This document shows, in pieces, positions 1-13,761 of a stretch of DNA of 64,000 nt (position 1 is its first letter; each line of letters starts with the position of its first letter). The stretch comes from Trochalopteron elliotii (Eukaryota; Chordata; Aves; Passeriformes; Leiothrichidae), in contig JANPWX010000173.1 in assembly GCA_024734555.1 (NCBI GenBank), forward strand, positions 248,001 through 312,000. The letters are read 5' to 3'. The notes under the pieces are model-generated. The model did no database searches. It had not been told where the DNA came from and worked only from the letters and a program-made list of their open reading frames with translations. A program made the translations under genes and the position numbers.

Positions 1-1775
1 GGAGCCAAATGATGCATAAAAAACTTAAATTTTCCCCACCATTACTCTTAACTATTGCTGCTTATTTCTAGTGCTTTCTTAGGTCTGAATTTGATAAACA
101 CATAAAGGTTTAGGCAACAGTTTCAGGTTCCAGTGCTGAGTTTGAGAGATGTTTCCATAACAAAGTGCAGTAGTCATCCACCTCTTATTTGTTTTGGGGT
201 ATCAGTAAATAAACCAATAAATAAAAATCCAGTTTAAATAAACATAGTTTTTTGTTGTTCAGTGATGAATATTGAGAACCATGCAATGAAAAGAACCTGC
301 TCAATTGCATCTCAAACACAAAACTTCGTTTTATGCTGTAAATTACTACATTTAGGCATAGTGCTTTGGCCTCATCCTCGTTAAAATTATATTTAAGCAT
401 TTTTTTCATTTCACTATAACTTTCATAAACATTTTTCATTTTATATTAACAATGATTTTCATAAATTTGTAATAAGTATGGTTATTTGTTTTCCAACCCC
501 AATGGATGTTACCACAAAGTAACAAAAAGTGCAAGAGGCATTTTCTGTATGTATAATCTGTTTTCAAGCACAAAATCTTGTTTCTTCTTTCCATGTTCCT
601 TCAACACACGATATTTTCTTATTCTTTGTCTTTTTTTTGTTTTGTCTCTTGTAAGTTTTAGCACTATAAACAAAATTTCCTTCTGTCAATTGACTTTAAT
701 GTGTGTGAAATACAAAATTAAATTAATATTAAATCCTACTTAGTGGAATATTCTCCCAAATAAGCAATTAAACAAAATTATAGCCACCAGTGAGTAAATT
801 AAAATATATTTGAACTTCAGTTAGTGAAACTTGTATGTTACAAAACTGATACTTTTAGCACATGCTTATCATATTTAATGTAAAATATCAATAATGATGA
901 AAGGCAAGTGACATTTTGACTTGAATTAGGTTGAACATGACTGATATTTGTATCTTTTACTGCAAAAGAGTGTAGCCAAATTGCTAAGGGGAAATCCTTG
1001 ATGGATTCCCTTTTCACTGAACTGAGTAATATGTAAAGTATCTTGCCATTGTAAGTGTTTCTTCATTTTCTTGTCCAAAAAATAGAGTTAGTTTTAAAAT
1101 TACTTTCATTTGTGTCAGACATGCAATGAAATGTAGACTTTTGGTATTTATTTTTCCTTTACTGTACTTGTTGTGAAAAAAGGAAATAAATAACAAAATG
1201 CATACACTTACTCCTGCAGAAAGCAATAACAACATTTCTGCCTGTATTAATTTTTTTATAGCTTTGTAGAGTTCTCAAGTTCCTGAAATGAACTCTGGTG
1301 CAATTATGCGAACTCATAAATACCTAGGTATATTCAGACAGCACATAGCTACATGTTCAGCTTTGGGCAGCTTACATCTGTTGCTCAAAGAAACTTGTAA
1401 ACCTTTTCAATAATAACATCAGATCTATATGGGATGTGTCTTTGTAATCAGCATCAATCATCAGCTCTCACCTGAAAAACAAAGTGTTGCAGCCAGCCAA
1501 TTCACAGAATTCTTCGAGGCTGCTAGGAACCAAGAATGATAGACAAGTGATCAGCTGGTCTTAAATATTTGTGTGATAGACATTCTTGTTGTGTTTTATT
1601 TCATTAAGGGACCTGTGATATCTTCAATCATCCCCTTCTACTGCAGATAACCACATTACTTAAATTACATGATAAACTTATCAAACTCTACCTTAAAAAA
1701 AATTAGGTATCTTATGCATGTTACTTTATTTGGCTGCTACTCAAAATTTCATTCTTATGATTGCCAAAAGATCTG
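1..1775. other. AT-rich unique DNA, no gene recognised
   Basis: Both strands carry only short ORFs (85 codons or fewer) of low complexity, rich in Phe, Leu, Ile and Lys, as expected by chance in AT-rich DNA. I see no repeat family, RNA gene or convincing exon here. A slightly less AT-rich patch near 1440-1560 has no recognisable identity. Confidence 0.6.
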
Positions 1776-1852
1776 GTTTTTTGGTTGTTTTGTTGGGGGT
1801 TTTTTTGGTTTTTTTTTGTTTTTTTTCGTTTTTGGTTTTTTTGTTTTGTTTG
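1776..1852. repeat. T/G-rich low-complexity tract
   Basis: Runs of T are broken by single or double G, with one GGGGG run. The translated ORF across it is almost only Phe, Gly and Val, so it is not coding. On the other strand it reads as an A-rich tract with C interruptions. It could be a degraded poly(A) tail, but no retrotransposed body is recognisable beside it. Confidence 0.8.
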
Positions 1853-3666
1853 AATATATTTCTGTCCAATTTAACAGCCACTTAAAGCTATGCTAGAACT
1901 ATAATTTTGTTTGAACAGCTCTTGTACCTCAAGTAATATGCTTCATGTGCCCCTTATGCCTTCGTTTTGCTAAATAAGCTATTTTTGGTGTCCTCTTTTA
2001 GAAAGAGTACATCCTTCACTGTATTATTTTAATAGAGGAATGTTTGTAATTTTTTCCATCTTGACTATGCATGAACGGAGCTGTATTTATAATTGTAGAT
2101 GACAAATCTACAGTGCATGAATTGATGAATTGTGGTGCACTGACAAATTGTCATCCAGTGCATGACAATTCCTCTCCACACATGCAGATGTAACTTCTTC
2201 CTTGATGTTTCCAAAAATTAACTCACTTTTTACTAGGTAGTACTAATTACACGACTTGCAATCTTATCAAGGCTTCCTCATTCAGTGGTTAATTTTAGCC
2301 AAAGCATAAATGTTTTTATAATAATTCAAGTTCTGTCATTCCAGACATTGAGCCATACATATATGTGGAGGGTCATACCTCCAACATGATATTTCGATCT
2401 TCATTTATACTGAAAATGTCTCCCATCCTTTTTTCTTAATCAAAAAAAACCCTGCATCAGTTTTCATCTCTATTTGTGTTTATGTCTTTTTGTTTTTGTT
2501 TTTGTTTTGTCAAGGTTATAAAAATACTAAATAAGATCTTTGACCTGTGAGAATTTCAGTAGTAATCTCTTCTCTTTTTTTGACATAAGTCAATTATTCT
2601 CCTTCAGCTTTTTTCCCTACTTTATCATTCTTATAAAAATCCTGTCTTTCTCATTTTAACCTAAATTTTTCAACATGGTAGTGCATTACATGCTTCACTT
2701 ACGCTAAGATAGATGAGATGTACATCATTTCCCTTCACTATAAAACTCAGTTATCTCAGAAAGATATGAGAGTACTCTGTTGAAATAGTCTTCATAAATG
2801 TAGTTGGGAATTAAAGCATATGCAGCAAATCTACATTTAGCAATCTATTTCCCAATTTCTCCAGTACTGCAAAGAGAACCTTTCTCTACTGAGCCTTAGT
2901 GCCCCAGTGACTTGAATTTACTGTCTGTATAGAGTTAAGTGTGACTGCTTGGAAGAGAAAGGCACTTTTTTCCTCAAGTCCTATGTTTCTTTCTAAGCCG
3001 ATTTTGCTGTAAGAACCATGAAGAAGGCAAATTACACGTGGCAAGAACTCTAAAATTTTAATGACAGCCTTTTTCACGATAACCTACTGGTGCAAACATT
3101 CACTCAGAGAAAATAAGACTATGTTCAGTCTAATAAAGAATTAACATCTCCCCCCAAAATTAAAAATCATTAATCTCCTTGCAATAGACATTTGAAACCA
3201 GAAATCAATGCATTTTATATGATATTTACCAAAACAAGGACAGCCTAGATCTAGCCAGCTCTTTAAGGCTGAAAGTGTAATAAAAAGATTCTGATCCCTG
3301 CTCATGCAGGTTCTGTCTTAGTCAGGTACCACTGCAGGTAATAAATGTTACAGATGACTAGCTCTGGAAGCCCACTCTCATTCCTGTGCCTTGATTGCCT
3401 CCAGTATTAGGTAAGAGGTGGATCCCCTCATATCTCCCCCACATCCTATGGCCCATAAACTCCAGAGATTTTAACTTTAAATGCTAAAGCTGTAGCTTTT
3501 CCAACTCAGGTTGAATGTTCCCCAACTCAGGACAGAAAGCTCTAGTAATCATGAAGCTATTAATTATAAGGTTATTTTTCCAGAGATTCAACTCCATTAA
3601 GTACCCATTAGCAGTAGGCAGAATGCCTCATGGAGATTTTTTAGATGAAGACAGCTGTTAATTTAG
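1853..3666. other. AT-rich unique DNA with one short (TTTTTG)n run
   Basis: No gene is recognised. The only simple repeat is TTTTTG-type at about 2488-2510. Short GT-donor-like and AG-acceptor-like strings occur near 3300-3420 but do not frame a plausible reading frame. Confidence 0.6.
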
Positions 3667-3737
3667 TTTTTTTCATCTGTTTTGGTTTTTTTGGGTTGTT
3701 TTTTTTTTCTTTTTGTTTGTTTGGGTTTTTTTTTTTT
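3667..3737. repeat. T-rich low-complexity tract
   Basis: Long T runs are interrupted by G and C, resembling the tract at 1776-1852. It lies just upstream of the exon-like block at 3756 and could serve as a polypyrimidine tract for plus-strand splicing. It is equally well explained as simple sequence. Confidence 0.8.
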
Positions 3738-3755
3738 AAATCTTTAAGGTTTCAG

Positions 3756-3978
3756 AAGGCAGATCTTTGTTTAACATGGGAGATGCTCCAGACATGCCCT
3801 GGAGCTACATTGGGCCATTCACAGTCAGTGGAAAGAGACATCTAAACTATGTGGAACTGCTCTCCTTCCTGTGGACTTCTCTTTCCAGTAACTCCCCTCA
3901 GTGGTATTTGGAATCAACAGGAGGTGGAGACTGCGTTACTGCCATCATCATACCAGGCCACAAGAAGTGCCTATAAAG
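3756..3978 (+). other. Exon-like block, possibly noncoding RNA exon
   Basis: This 223-bp block is clearly less AT-rich than its surroundings. A T-rich tract and TTTCAG precede it at 3750-3755, and AAG/GTATGT follows it at 3978/3979. Plus-strand frames stay open for about 60-70 codons, but they overlap one another and none matches a family I know; one frame stops at the TAA at 3974-3976. If real it is more likely an exon of a long noncoding RNA or an untranslated exon than a conserved coding exon. Splice motifs of this quality also arise by chance. Confidence 0.2.
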
Positions 3979-6604
3979 GTATGTTTACACAGCAACTCTC
4001 ATTTTGTCCAGATATGTTCTTAAGAAACATATATTAATGAGCTTCTAGTTACTACATTAGTAATTTTCAAGGAAAGGTAAATTATAATAAAATTGATAGA
4101 TTTATTAAAATGCCCAATTTATTTTTTTTTAATTTTCTGCTGAAGTTTGGGTGTTTTTTTCACAATTATATTCTTTATGAGTTTCAATATTGGTTTCTGT
4201 TGATGTTTTTAGTTTCACTGCAATAAGCTTTAAAAAAGAAAACCTGAGAAGGCAACTCAAATCAAAAAGAAATCAAAGACAGAGAAAGCAGATGTTTTTC
4301 CAACCATGTTACTGGTATAGCATGTATAGATCTTCAAAGAATCAATATGTACACTATATTTGCATAATTGCATTGAGTGATAACTTTTTGACAGTGGCAG
4401 AGGCTACAATCAGCGGTCAGAATCTGATGCATACACAGCTGGTTGCAGCCCATTCCAGCTGGATCCAGTGGACCACCACTGATCAAAGTTAAGACCATCA
4501 GCCAAGCTGGTGTTGTCCATGAGGATACAGGTTGATGAAAAGCTAAAAAAATGCTGCATAACAGATGTGAGAGAAAACATTGAAGAAACACCCAGGACAG
4601 AGAAGGAGGAGGAAGATTCCCCAAAAATTCCTCTGGACTTAGTTAAGGATTATTCTAAATAGTTGGCTATTTCAGTCACTTGGTCTTCATTTCACATCCA
4701 CTGACATTGTTTTGTCATCTAGAAAATTTTGGGGCATAAAAGTCACATCAACAATTGCTTATCGATCCAGAGTTCAAGATGCAAAAGTGTGTCTTAGGCT
4801 GATTTTAAAGGTGGTTTGTGGTACCTGTCCCTTGCAAATCTTTCTGGCTGTACCAAGACAATTATCCAAAATGAACTGCAATGTCTGTGTGCAATCTACA
4901 ATTCAAAGTAATCTCTTCTTTAGGTAGATTGATCTCCTTGCATTGCATTTGTGTAGCTAAAATGTAAATATGAGTATGTATATAATTACATGCAACTTGT
5001 TAAATCTAGCTGAATTTTTTTATAAATATTTACATAACTGCAGATATATATACACATGAAAATCACTGTTGTAGTCCAGTGTAGAAGGGAACAGTAAATC
5101 TCTGCTGTTTGAGCATGTGTGATATACCAGCTCAATTTCTGTATTCCCATCACATACTATCAGCTGTTAGTTTGAAAACAAGCTAAACTCTAGGAATGCA
5201 ATAAAGGATATGAAGTGCCTTTAATTTTGAACTCATTTGCAATATGTTTTACATTACTGTGGAATTTTTAATATAGTCTTTCATTAAAACACCCATAACA
5301 TCCCATCATTCTTTGACAAGCTGAAATGCATAAGTAGAATATAATAGTGCAATAACAACTACTAAAAGGTTTGAATGATTTATTTAATTTAAATTTTCCA
5401 ATGGGAGGTGAAGGCAGATTAAAATGTTAGTGCCATTAAAATAAAACTGTTTTGGTCGGTACCATAGGGAAGCAAGAGTGAAAAAAATGGAAATTACAAT
5501 CGAAATCCCAAAATTAATGTTTTTCCACATAAAGCCATTAAGTACAGATATTTAAGAAATAGTTTGATCGTGATGTCCACAACATTTTTCAGTTCCGCCT
5601 GAAACTAAGTCTTCCTAATATAGACCTAGCCAATAATTTCTCCTTATTGCATTTTTATGCTACCTTACTCTTTGTAATGATAGCTGATTGTTTTTTATTG
5701 TGTGTCAATTTCTGGAAGTTACTCTTCCACAGGTTCTTCACCAGGGTTTACTTTCCTTGCATGTCCAACTGCACATCAGTCATGCCCATGTATTATGCTT
5801 CAGGTTAATTTGTCTGGTATATCACTGTTTAAACACACGTAGTAATACTAAATCTTCTTAGAATATATTTATTTTTCCAGCTTCCCACAAACACTTTTCC
5901 ATAATTAATTCTGTAAGCAGGTGCTACAGAATAAATAACAACTTTATTAGTGGTGTATGATTATACACCACATAATGGTAAAAATAAGATACTTATAATT
6001 GGATAAAAAATAAATAGCATTGCACGAGTGCTGCGTCCTCTTCAAAAATAAAAAAATCCATTTTGTAGCACATTCACGTTTATCAGCAAAGGTTTGATCA
6101 GTGTTTTGGAAGAAAAGTAACATAAGATCACAGCATTCCCATTGATGTAAATAGTTAATGGCTCTTTGCTCATTCTCTGTGGGATATATCATCTAATCCA
6201 CATTCAGTCCACCTAATATATGCTATTTTTCTTTAATAACATTTCAGATTTATAATAAAAACATTTTACAGTAACCAAAATTCATTAGCTATATTTAATT
6301 ATCATTCTGTTAATAAAATATAAACAAATTTAATACTTAACATTTGTAATACTTAGCATTTCATAAAATTACATACAGCTAGTTTAGTGAAATCAATTTG
6401 CCATAAATTCATACTGAATCTAGTATCATTATTATTTGTCTACTCTTTACTTTGTATGAAAATAGCTGCAACCATCATGATCATTAAATTAAGTAGTATC
6501 TAGTATAATTTTTCATGCAGTGCTCTGTAAATAACCAGTGATATTTAACCACCCTGATACCTGCTGGAAGCAAAACAAAATGGGGCACAAAAACCTAGGA
6601 GATT
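3979..6604. other. AT-rich unique DNA, one GC-richer patch
   Basis: No gene or repeat family is recognised. The stretch at about 4395-4620 is richer in GC than its flanks and holds overlapping ORFs of 96-100 codons on both strands with no recognisable motif; it may be an old, unrecognisable repeat. The rest is AT-rich. Confidence 0.5.
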
Positions 6605-6875
6605 TATGGAGGCCACTGATAGCAACTTTGTGATACAGGAGTCAGAGACAGTCTTTGTGATATAGGTGACAGAGGAGTCAGCATAGGTGATGGAGAAGGT
6701 GCTCTGTTAGGTCTGATAATTAGGAAAAAGGAAGAGCTGTTTGTGGGTGTGAAAGTCTAGGCCAACTTTGGTGCAGTGATCAGTGCCCTGGTAGATTTTA
6801 AGATCCTAAGAGGAGGGAGCAAGGCAAAATGAAGGACCACAGCTGTGTTTTTTAGGAGAGCAGACCTTAACATCA
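6605..6875 (+). mobile_element. CR1 LINE fragment, ORF2 5' part, degenerate
   Basis: The plus strand from about 6685 follows the order of the avian CR1 ORF2 endonuclease region as I remember it: a 'gaaggtgctctgtt' segment, then 'gaagagctgtttgtgg', then 'aagatcctaagaggaggg', then 'aggagagcagacctta' near 6870. Reading frames are broken, so it is a dead copy with neither the 5' end nor the 3' tail. CR1 is the dominant LINE of birds; its ORF2 encodes an endonuclease and reverse transcriptase. The left part contains a local duplication near 6624-6682. The edges are approximate. Confidence 0.7.
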
Positions 6876-6952
6876 GAATGACATTTCAGAGCTTTTTTTT
6901 TTTCCAGAATTACAGTCAGTTTTATCACTTTCACTGTATAATCAGCATATCC

Positions 6953-6976
6953 ATATATAGATAATAATCTATATAT
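6953..6976. repeat. Perfect 10-bp inverted repeat, 4-bp loop
   Basis: The arm atatatagat at 6953-6962 is the exact reverse complement of atctatatat at 6967-6976, with AATA between. The stem is nearly all A-T and would be weak. Such palindromes are common in AT-rich DNA, and no function is implied. Confidence 0.85.
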
Positions 6977-9900
6977 AGATAATATGAAAACATACTTTTT
7001 CATTTCTACCTAAACAGCATATATAACATTGAAAGTCAAAATTTAGATTCAGAATCTCCAGCTGTCAAGAAAACTATCTGGATGTCAAACACATAATGTA
7101 GTCCTGTCAGAAATACTTATCTAAGACTCAAATCTTTCTAGTCTACAAAACCTTCAGGAAAAGGAAAATATGAATCTTCTCAAAACATCTGGAGAAGATC
7201 CAAGACTGATTAATGTTTAGGTCAATTATTTATTATTTGTTTCAGAAATAAATCCTTTCCTTTCTCTTTCTCCCTTCTCCTACTTCTCTTTTCCTTGAAC
7301 TCTAATCCTTGATATTAGAGGTGTGCAATGCTGTTTTCTCCCCTTTTCATCTCTAAAAGTTACCTGTTGCCAGTCTGATACCCACTGAACTTCCTCAGTT
7401 CACATTATAAATACATTTCTAGCAATGTGCACATGCAACCTGAAATGCATGAAAGGACTGTGAAATACAATCCTGGAGACCACTTCCTTAAGGCTCTATG
7501 TTGCGTGTAAGGAATCCAAATTTATAACAGCTTCAGCCTACCTCTCTTACTCTGCTTCTAATATGTTTCTCTGCCTAAGAAATCATCATAGGAAAGTTGC
7601 AGTCAATTTTGGGAACATGACAGGGGTGATAGGAAAGATGCTGATGGAAAATAATGCTTGGACAATGGTGGACCACATCTGGAAATATTAATAAAGTAAA
7701 CTGAAACATAACCAAACATAATTCTCAGCAGTCCTTAAAACACTTGGAATCTGAATCTATAAAGTTGTAAAACAATAAAGTACCAGGTGCAAACAATTCT
7801 TCATCTGGCAACACCATCAAACCCATAACTCTCCAGTTTAGCAAGAAGAATGTTACAGGGGTAACCATATGAAAATCCTCCTGGAATTTCAGGTGGATCA
7901 GTAGCTCTTCCATTGCCCAATGATGCAAGTCATTCTATTATAGAGGCAACTAGATCAGTCAGGCAAAATTTTCTATTAGTGAAGCCAAGTAGGCTGTCTC
8001 TAATGCCTTTACTTAAAATTTGAGCAGAACAGAATTTCAAAAGTATTAAGTTAGAAAAATTGAACATAAATAAAAGGCTGTTAGTAAACAAACTAGCAAT
8101 GTATTGAGTTGTAATGCAATGTTCTGTTGACTTCCATATGTTACATATTTAGTTGAATTTTCACATAGATAGGACTTAGAAATAAAGGCCAGAACTTTCA
8201 TATGGCCTGTCACAGAATTTTTAGTAATTTAGGGAGAAAATCTTTATTTTGTTACACCTTTACCTCCAGAAGCTGGTAAAAGACATTCACAGTCTCATTT
8301 TTTCATTTCAGTGTCACATGTCTTCATAGAATTGGTGTCATGTACAACAGCAGATTAGGCTCAACTCTCACCTAGATTATTACAATTAAAATACAAGTTA
8401 CTACATATTAATTGCCTGCATTAATTGTGCGTTTACATTTAGCACATTTACATGTACATTGGGCATATACATTTAGCATTTTAGCCAAAGGAGAAAAGAT
8501 CAGATGTTATCTATTCACTCAGTGGGCTGTTGATCAGTGGTTTTAACTGACCACGTGCAAAAAAATAAAATTGTACGAGAAAGATGTATTCTCGCTTAAC
8601 TACTCTAATATATACAATCTGATGGACATTACAGATATCTACAACTGCAGAAGGCTGATGGAATTCACTGTGGATCCTTCCTTGTTTCCACATATAGAGG
8701 GGATCTGTAAACTGTATTCAACCAAATAACATATACTTGATTGCCCATCATATGGATAATTTCTATCTCAGACATCAAGAGCAACTGGTGGTTGCATTTC
8801 TGATTAACAAAGCAAACCATTCTAAAAGCAGAAAAAAGGCTGTGAAAGAAGGGAGAATTCTGCAATGTAGAGACATTTGTAGTGCATTTTTTCTCAATTT
8901 GTTCCCCATTTAATAGGCTTTTATGATGATTTTAGTAATTATTACAATCAAGTACTTCCAAGGATCAGAACATATGAAAGCCATTAAAACTAGAAGCAAA
9001 CGAGTGTGTATAATCAAAAACAACACAGGCTTCAAGAATTCCACATTGCACTGTAATAACCAGTGATTAATATACATTTCAAAGAATGATTACTTGTCAA
9101 TGTTGCATTAATATGCTAGGAGCTTTTGCTGATCTGTAAATTGCTATCAGCACAATGACTGAAATTATATGCATATTATTTTTTTAATATATGTTTCTAT
9201 AAATTACATTAGAAAGATACAAAATGCATCTACATCTTTGAAATTCTCACTGTTCTAAGGGCCACATTACAGATCTATACATTATTCCTTTTGCTTCCAA
9301 ACACACATATTTTAATAAAAGTCTGTACAATTGTTAATCTGTAATTTTCTCCTCTATCTTATGCTCTGGTAATAGAGTCTGATATGTACTTTGTGCTTCA
9401 ATTCTAAAGGAGACTACTGCTGAAGGAAGAAGGTCTCACAAAAACTCCCACACAGAAGTTGCATAGCAACTGTACAGGGTATGTCTTGTAAAACAATAAG
9501 CCCCAAAGAATGAAGAACCTGCTGTCCAGAGTGCTCTTGGTCACTCTCATGATGTATTAACATCATCAGAAGAGATGGCTTCCAGGATAAAATCCTTAAA
9601 CAAAAGGCTTGGAAAGTAAACATCCTTAGCTTTAAATATTTTCCTGCTGATCCACAAGGCAAAATACCATCTATCCAAGAGAAGAAAAAGTTCTAGTGCA
9701 ACTGGAATAAAACATTAATTGAGAAAAAAATCGGCATTCAGTTTTTCCCATGTCTAAGACACAATAATTCTTTTCCAAAAGTAGAGGTTCATCCAGTGTT
9801 TTGAAAAATTATGTCAAGTTCCAGCCAGCTACTCATTAGTGTAGTTGAATATAAACACAAGAATGCATTCCATCTCCAACATATACTGAGTTTAGGCAGA

Positions 9901-12458
9901 GAAAAATAGTGGACATGCATTCCTCAAAAATTAGACTACCAGGACTGTCCTGTGCTTTGACTTCGTACCAAGACATTGGTTAAGTCATAAGACAATCCTC
10001 ATCAACAATGAAAGGGAACAAAAGTCCTCTTGATGTATCCCTGAAATTGCCTCATTTATTGTAATCCCTCTACCCATTCAATGCAGGACATTTTGCCTTC
10101 AAAAAAATCTGGAGTTCATTGATCAGTCTCATAACACATAAGAAGCTGACTTTTTTGCTCAGCAATCTGTTCTCATGGAAACAAATTCTCCAAAATGCAC
10201 CATCCTAGAAAAATCAAAAGTAATGCACTTGCATATAGATTTATTTTTTATGTCTGTGCAGACACCAGGCAAAAATTTGAGAAAGATTTTGATGTAAGTT
10301 GAGAAAAAAACAAGAATCATGTATGTCATAGAAAGTTTGCTTTTATTTTACCAAATAAATTTATTCATTATATTTATCCTTTCACAATCCACATTACTTC
10401 TCATTGTTGAAATATCTATGTTATTTTTTAAATTAAAAATAGAACAGGGAAGACTGTTCAGCTACTTACTTAAATGATCAAGGTGATATCCTTATCAGAA
10501 TTAACACATTTGTATGGAAAAAAAAAAAGTAGAGACATTTCTGCAAGTATACTACATCTGTTCAAAAACTGGTTCTCAACCTGTCTTGGATACACTACAA
10601 ATCTCACAAAAGCTCAAGGGTTTTTTTTGCTTATTTTGGGGTTTGGGGGAGGGTTTTTAGTGGAAGAGAGGAGAAATTTAAATGAGGCTACTAGTAGAGG
10701 AATATCACACCATTACCTTTATATTTAAGGGAAAAAGTTAGCAAATTCTGGAAAATTTCCATCTAAACAAGGACTTTTATAAGGAGAACCAGGACCATAT
10801 GTCATTTGCATCATGGACCCATGGCAAAGTAAAGGAATACCCAAAAAGCCACCTCAAAATCCCCAAGGTTTTTACAGTTTTCATTTTTTTAAATTTCTGG
10901 TTGAGACTGTAAAGTATGGTAGACTCCGAAACAGCCCTTGACCAAAGACCCATGGGAATATGTAGAGTAAATGCCGAGCACCAAAATTCTGTTCTTCTGT
11001 ACTCTATTTTCTTTCACTAGCAGCAATAGGATGTACAATGGTGGTGTTGTCAGGCTTTTATTCTTACTCTGGGTTGGATTTTACTTTTTGTCCTATCCAT
11101 TTTATGTTTCCATATTAGCCACAGAAAAAGGGTAAAGGAAGGAAAACACTAAGGTAAAACAGAAAAAAAAAATAAAGGATTGTCTTTTTCTAGATTTGTT
11201 AGAATAAAGATTAATTTTCCTCAAAAAATTAAAATTTAAAAATATTGTAATACCTCCATATATTCAGCCTAGAATATTCTGATACCCACTGAACCTAGCC
11301 TCTGCAGTAGCAGCAGTATTAAATGCATCACAGAGAACAGGCATGGAGAGGACATACACTGCTGCAAGGACTATACATATGTGCTGGAGAGAACTCTTGC
11401 TGCTTGCCAAAAGACATTTGAGTGACACGTCCATTAATAAGCTGGACGTGCAGAATGTTGGAGGCCTTGTCTGGGACAGATGGATGTTATGAAGAGCAAA
11501 AAGAAAAAAAGAAACTCTGTTCCTTCTTTTTCCCTTTTTCTCAAACTCATGGTAAACCTCTCTTCTATAAAGGACAAACAGGATAGTGACTTATCTGTAC
11601 CAAATGCTTAAAGCCAGTGTTAAACTCACTGGTGGTAATAAAGAAAATGTTCAGCATCTGACAGTGATACAGAAGCAGAATTGTCTCAGCCTTTGCAATT
11701 ACTGACATGGAGACAAGAATTCCATGGGAAAATGATCCAAGAGACAGAACTGTTGCATTATGGAAACATTTCTTCCCTTTCCAGATTTGTAAACCAAACT
11801 ATTGCTCAGGTAGGTAGGACCGGCAGCATATAAAAAAATGCATGGATCTACATCCATCAAAATATGCTTCCAACATTCAAATTTCTTAAGCATTGTTTCA
11901 CTTCAAGTGATTCCTCAGACAAAGTTAGGAATGATTGGCATCTTTCCATAAAAACATTAATACATTAACCTTGTGAACTGTTGAGCCAGTGAACAAGACT
12001 GATTGAATTAAAAACAGACAATTCACTTAGGATGTGGAAGAAATGGATGCATTGATGCAAGGTTTATGTTCAGAAGATAACTGAATAAGCAACTGGCATT
12101 TGATAAGTATTAATTTGCCCATAATTTGGTGAGCTACATAAGAATCCCAGCTTTGATTAAGTCACTGCCTCTATTCTGAGTTTAACTTTTCACATTGCTA
12201 ACTGAAGAATGAAACAGCAGAACAAAGTTAGAAATAATGTTTAAAATACTGAATCAATTTGTTCTGCAAAACCAGAAATATCCATACCTTACTAAGAATT
12301 TTACCACTCCCTAACCAAGTCCTTCTTCCTTCATGGATCAAAAAAAGGTGAATAGTCAGAGAGTGGTAGTCTTAAGCAATGAGAAGTATCATCTTACGTG
12401 TTCTTCAGCCACCACAGATTTGACATCCTTCCTGCACATCTGGGATGCTTCAGTGAAT

Positions 12459-12480
12459 TTCTTGAACATTTCTTGAACAT
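12459..12480. repeat. Perfect 11-bp tandem duplication
   Basis: The unit ttcttgaacat occurs twice back to back at 12459-12469 and 12470-12480. This is consistent with replication slippage. Confidence 0.9.
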
Positions 12481-13761
12481 TTCCCCATCAATACAATTTG
12501 GATCGTCCAAACAGAATGTATTTAAACAAACCTTCTGTCTAGTATTGCTAATATCTACTTAATTAAACAAGACGAGCCATGTGTTTAATCAGGAAAATAA
12601 TTATTTGATTCAGAGGCTAGGAGAAATTAAATAGAGCAGATATTCTTAAGGGGAATCTTTTTTACCTACAGAGACTCTGGAGCTGCTGGCTGTGAAACCC
12701 TTGAAAGATAACCAAGTCCTTGTAATATTTCTCTCTGCTGTATGCAAAGAAATTATCAAATACTCTGAAAAAAAATCATGTCCTTTTTCTATATACAGAA
12801 ATGATTTTTGAAAGTAAATATTAACATCATCTTTATCGAAAAGAAACAAAACACAACAACCCACAATCAACTCAGGGTATCTCCTTAGCCTTTAGAGAGA
12901 TCTAAAGCACAAAGCCTTTACCCTGCACATTCAGTGGACCTTTTGGCACCACAATGCCAAAAATAGGTATACCATCAGTGCTTCATTAGTATTAGTCTAC
13001 TCAAATGCTGGCAAAATGAAGTTCTGGAAATTCAGCAGTAAAAATGTGACAGAGCTTGTCTTGATCCAGGACAATTAGTTTTAGTTAGAAGCAGAAATAC
13101 ATCTCTTTGGCACAGACAGTCAACTTTAAGCCAAATATCAAAAACAGTACAATCATAAGGAGATTGAAACTCCCTCCATGAAAATGAAAGACTTTCATTT
13201 TCTTTTACAGAACTATATTTTGATTTGTAGTACTGAAATTTCAGAATCCTTACAAGGATGAATACACAATTTATAATTTATAAACGTTTTCATAAACCAA
13301 GATACTGATAATTAAAGTTTGTTGAAAGTAAAGAAAGGTATCTGATAACTTTCTAATGAGATTAATTTAATGCTAAAATAGAACTAAATGTTCAAGGAAT
13401 AAAACACCATATTAACAGGATACAAGAAAATCCAAAAATCTAAGGTTGTTCAATGAAATGTTCATTTATCATTATTGAAATTATTCCAAGATAGTCATGA
13501 GATCTTTTTACTTTACTTTTACTTTTTTTTTTTACTTATTAATTCTGTATTTACTAAAAAAAGCATTGCTCCTACAAAAGCATGCTTATCCGCTTTCTGA
13601 TTTTCTACAACAAATGGGATTAATCATGAATGAAAACAATGAAATCATCTTCAAATATAATTATTTGAAGCTAATTATTGTATGTTAATAGAAACCAATA
13701 TCTGTGATGAAAACTATACCATCAACCACAACTCTTTCAGACTGTGTTACCTTGATTTTAC

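Larger units (their letters stand above)
6876..13761. other. AT-rich unique DNA, no gene recognised
   Basis: ORFs are 84 codons or fewer and low in complexity. A mixed G/T-rich tract lies at about 10617-10660. The patch at about 11280-11490 is less AT-rich but has no identity I can give. The stretch 9060-9180 is dense in TAAT and ATTA core motifs and is listed among the findings. Confidence 0.55.
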
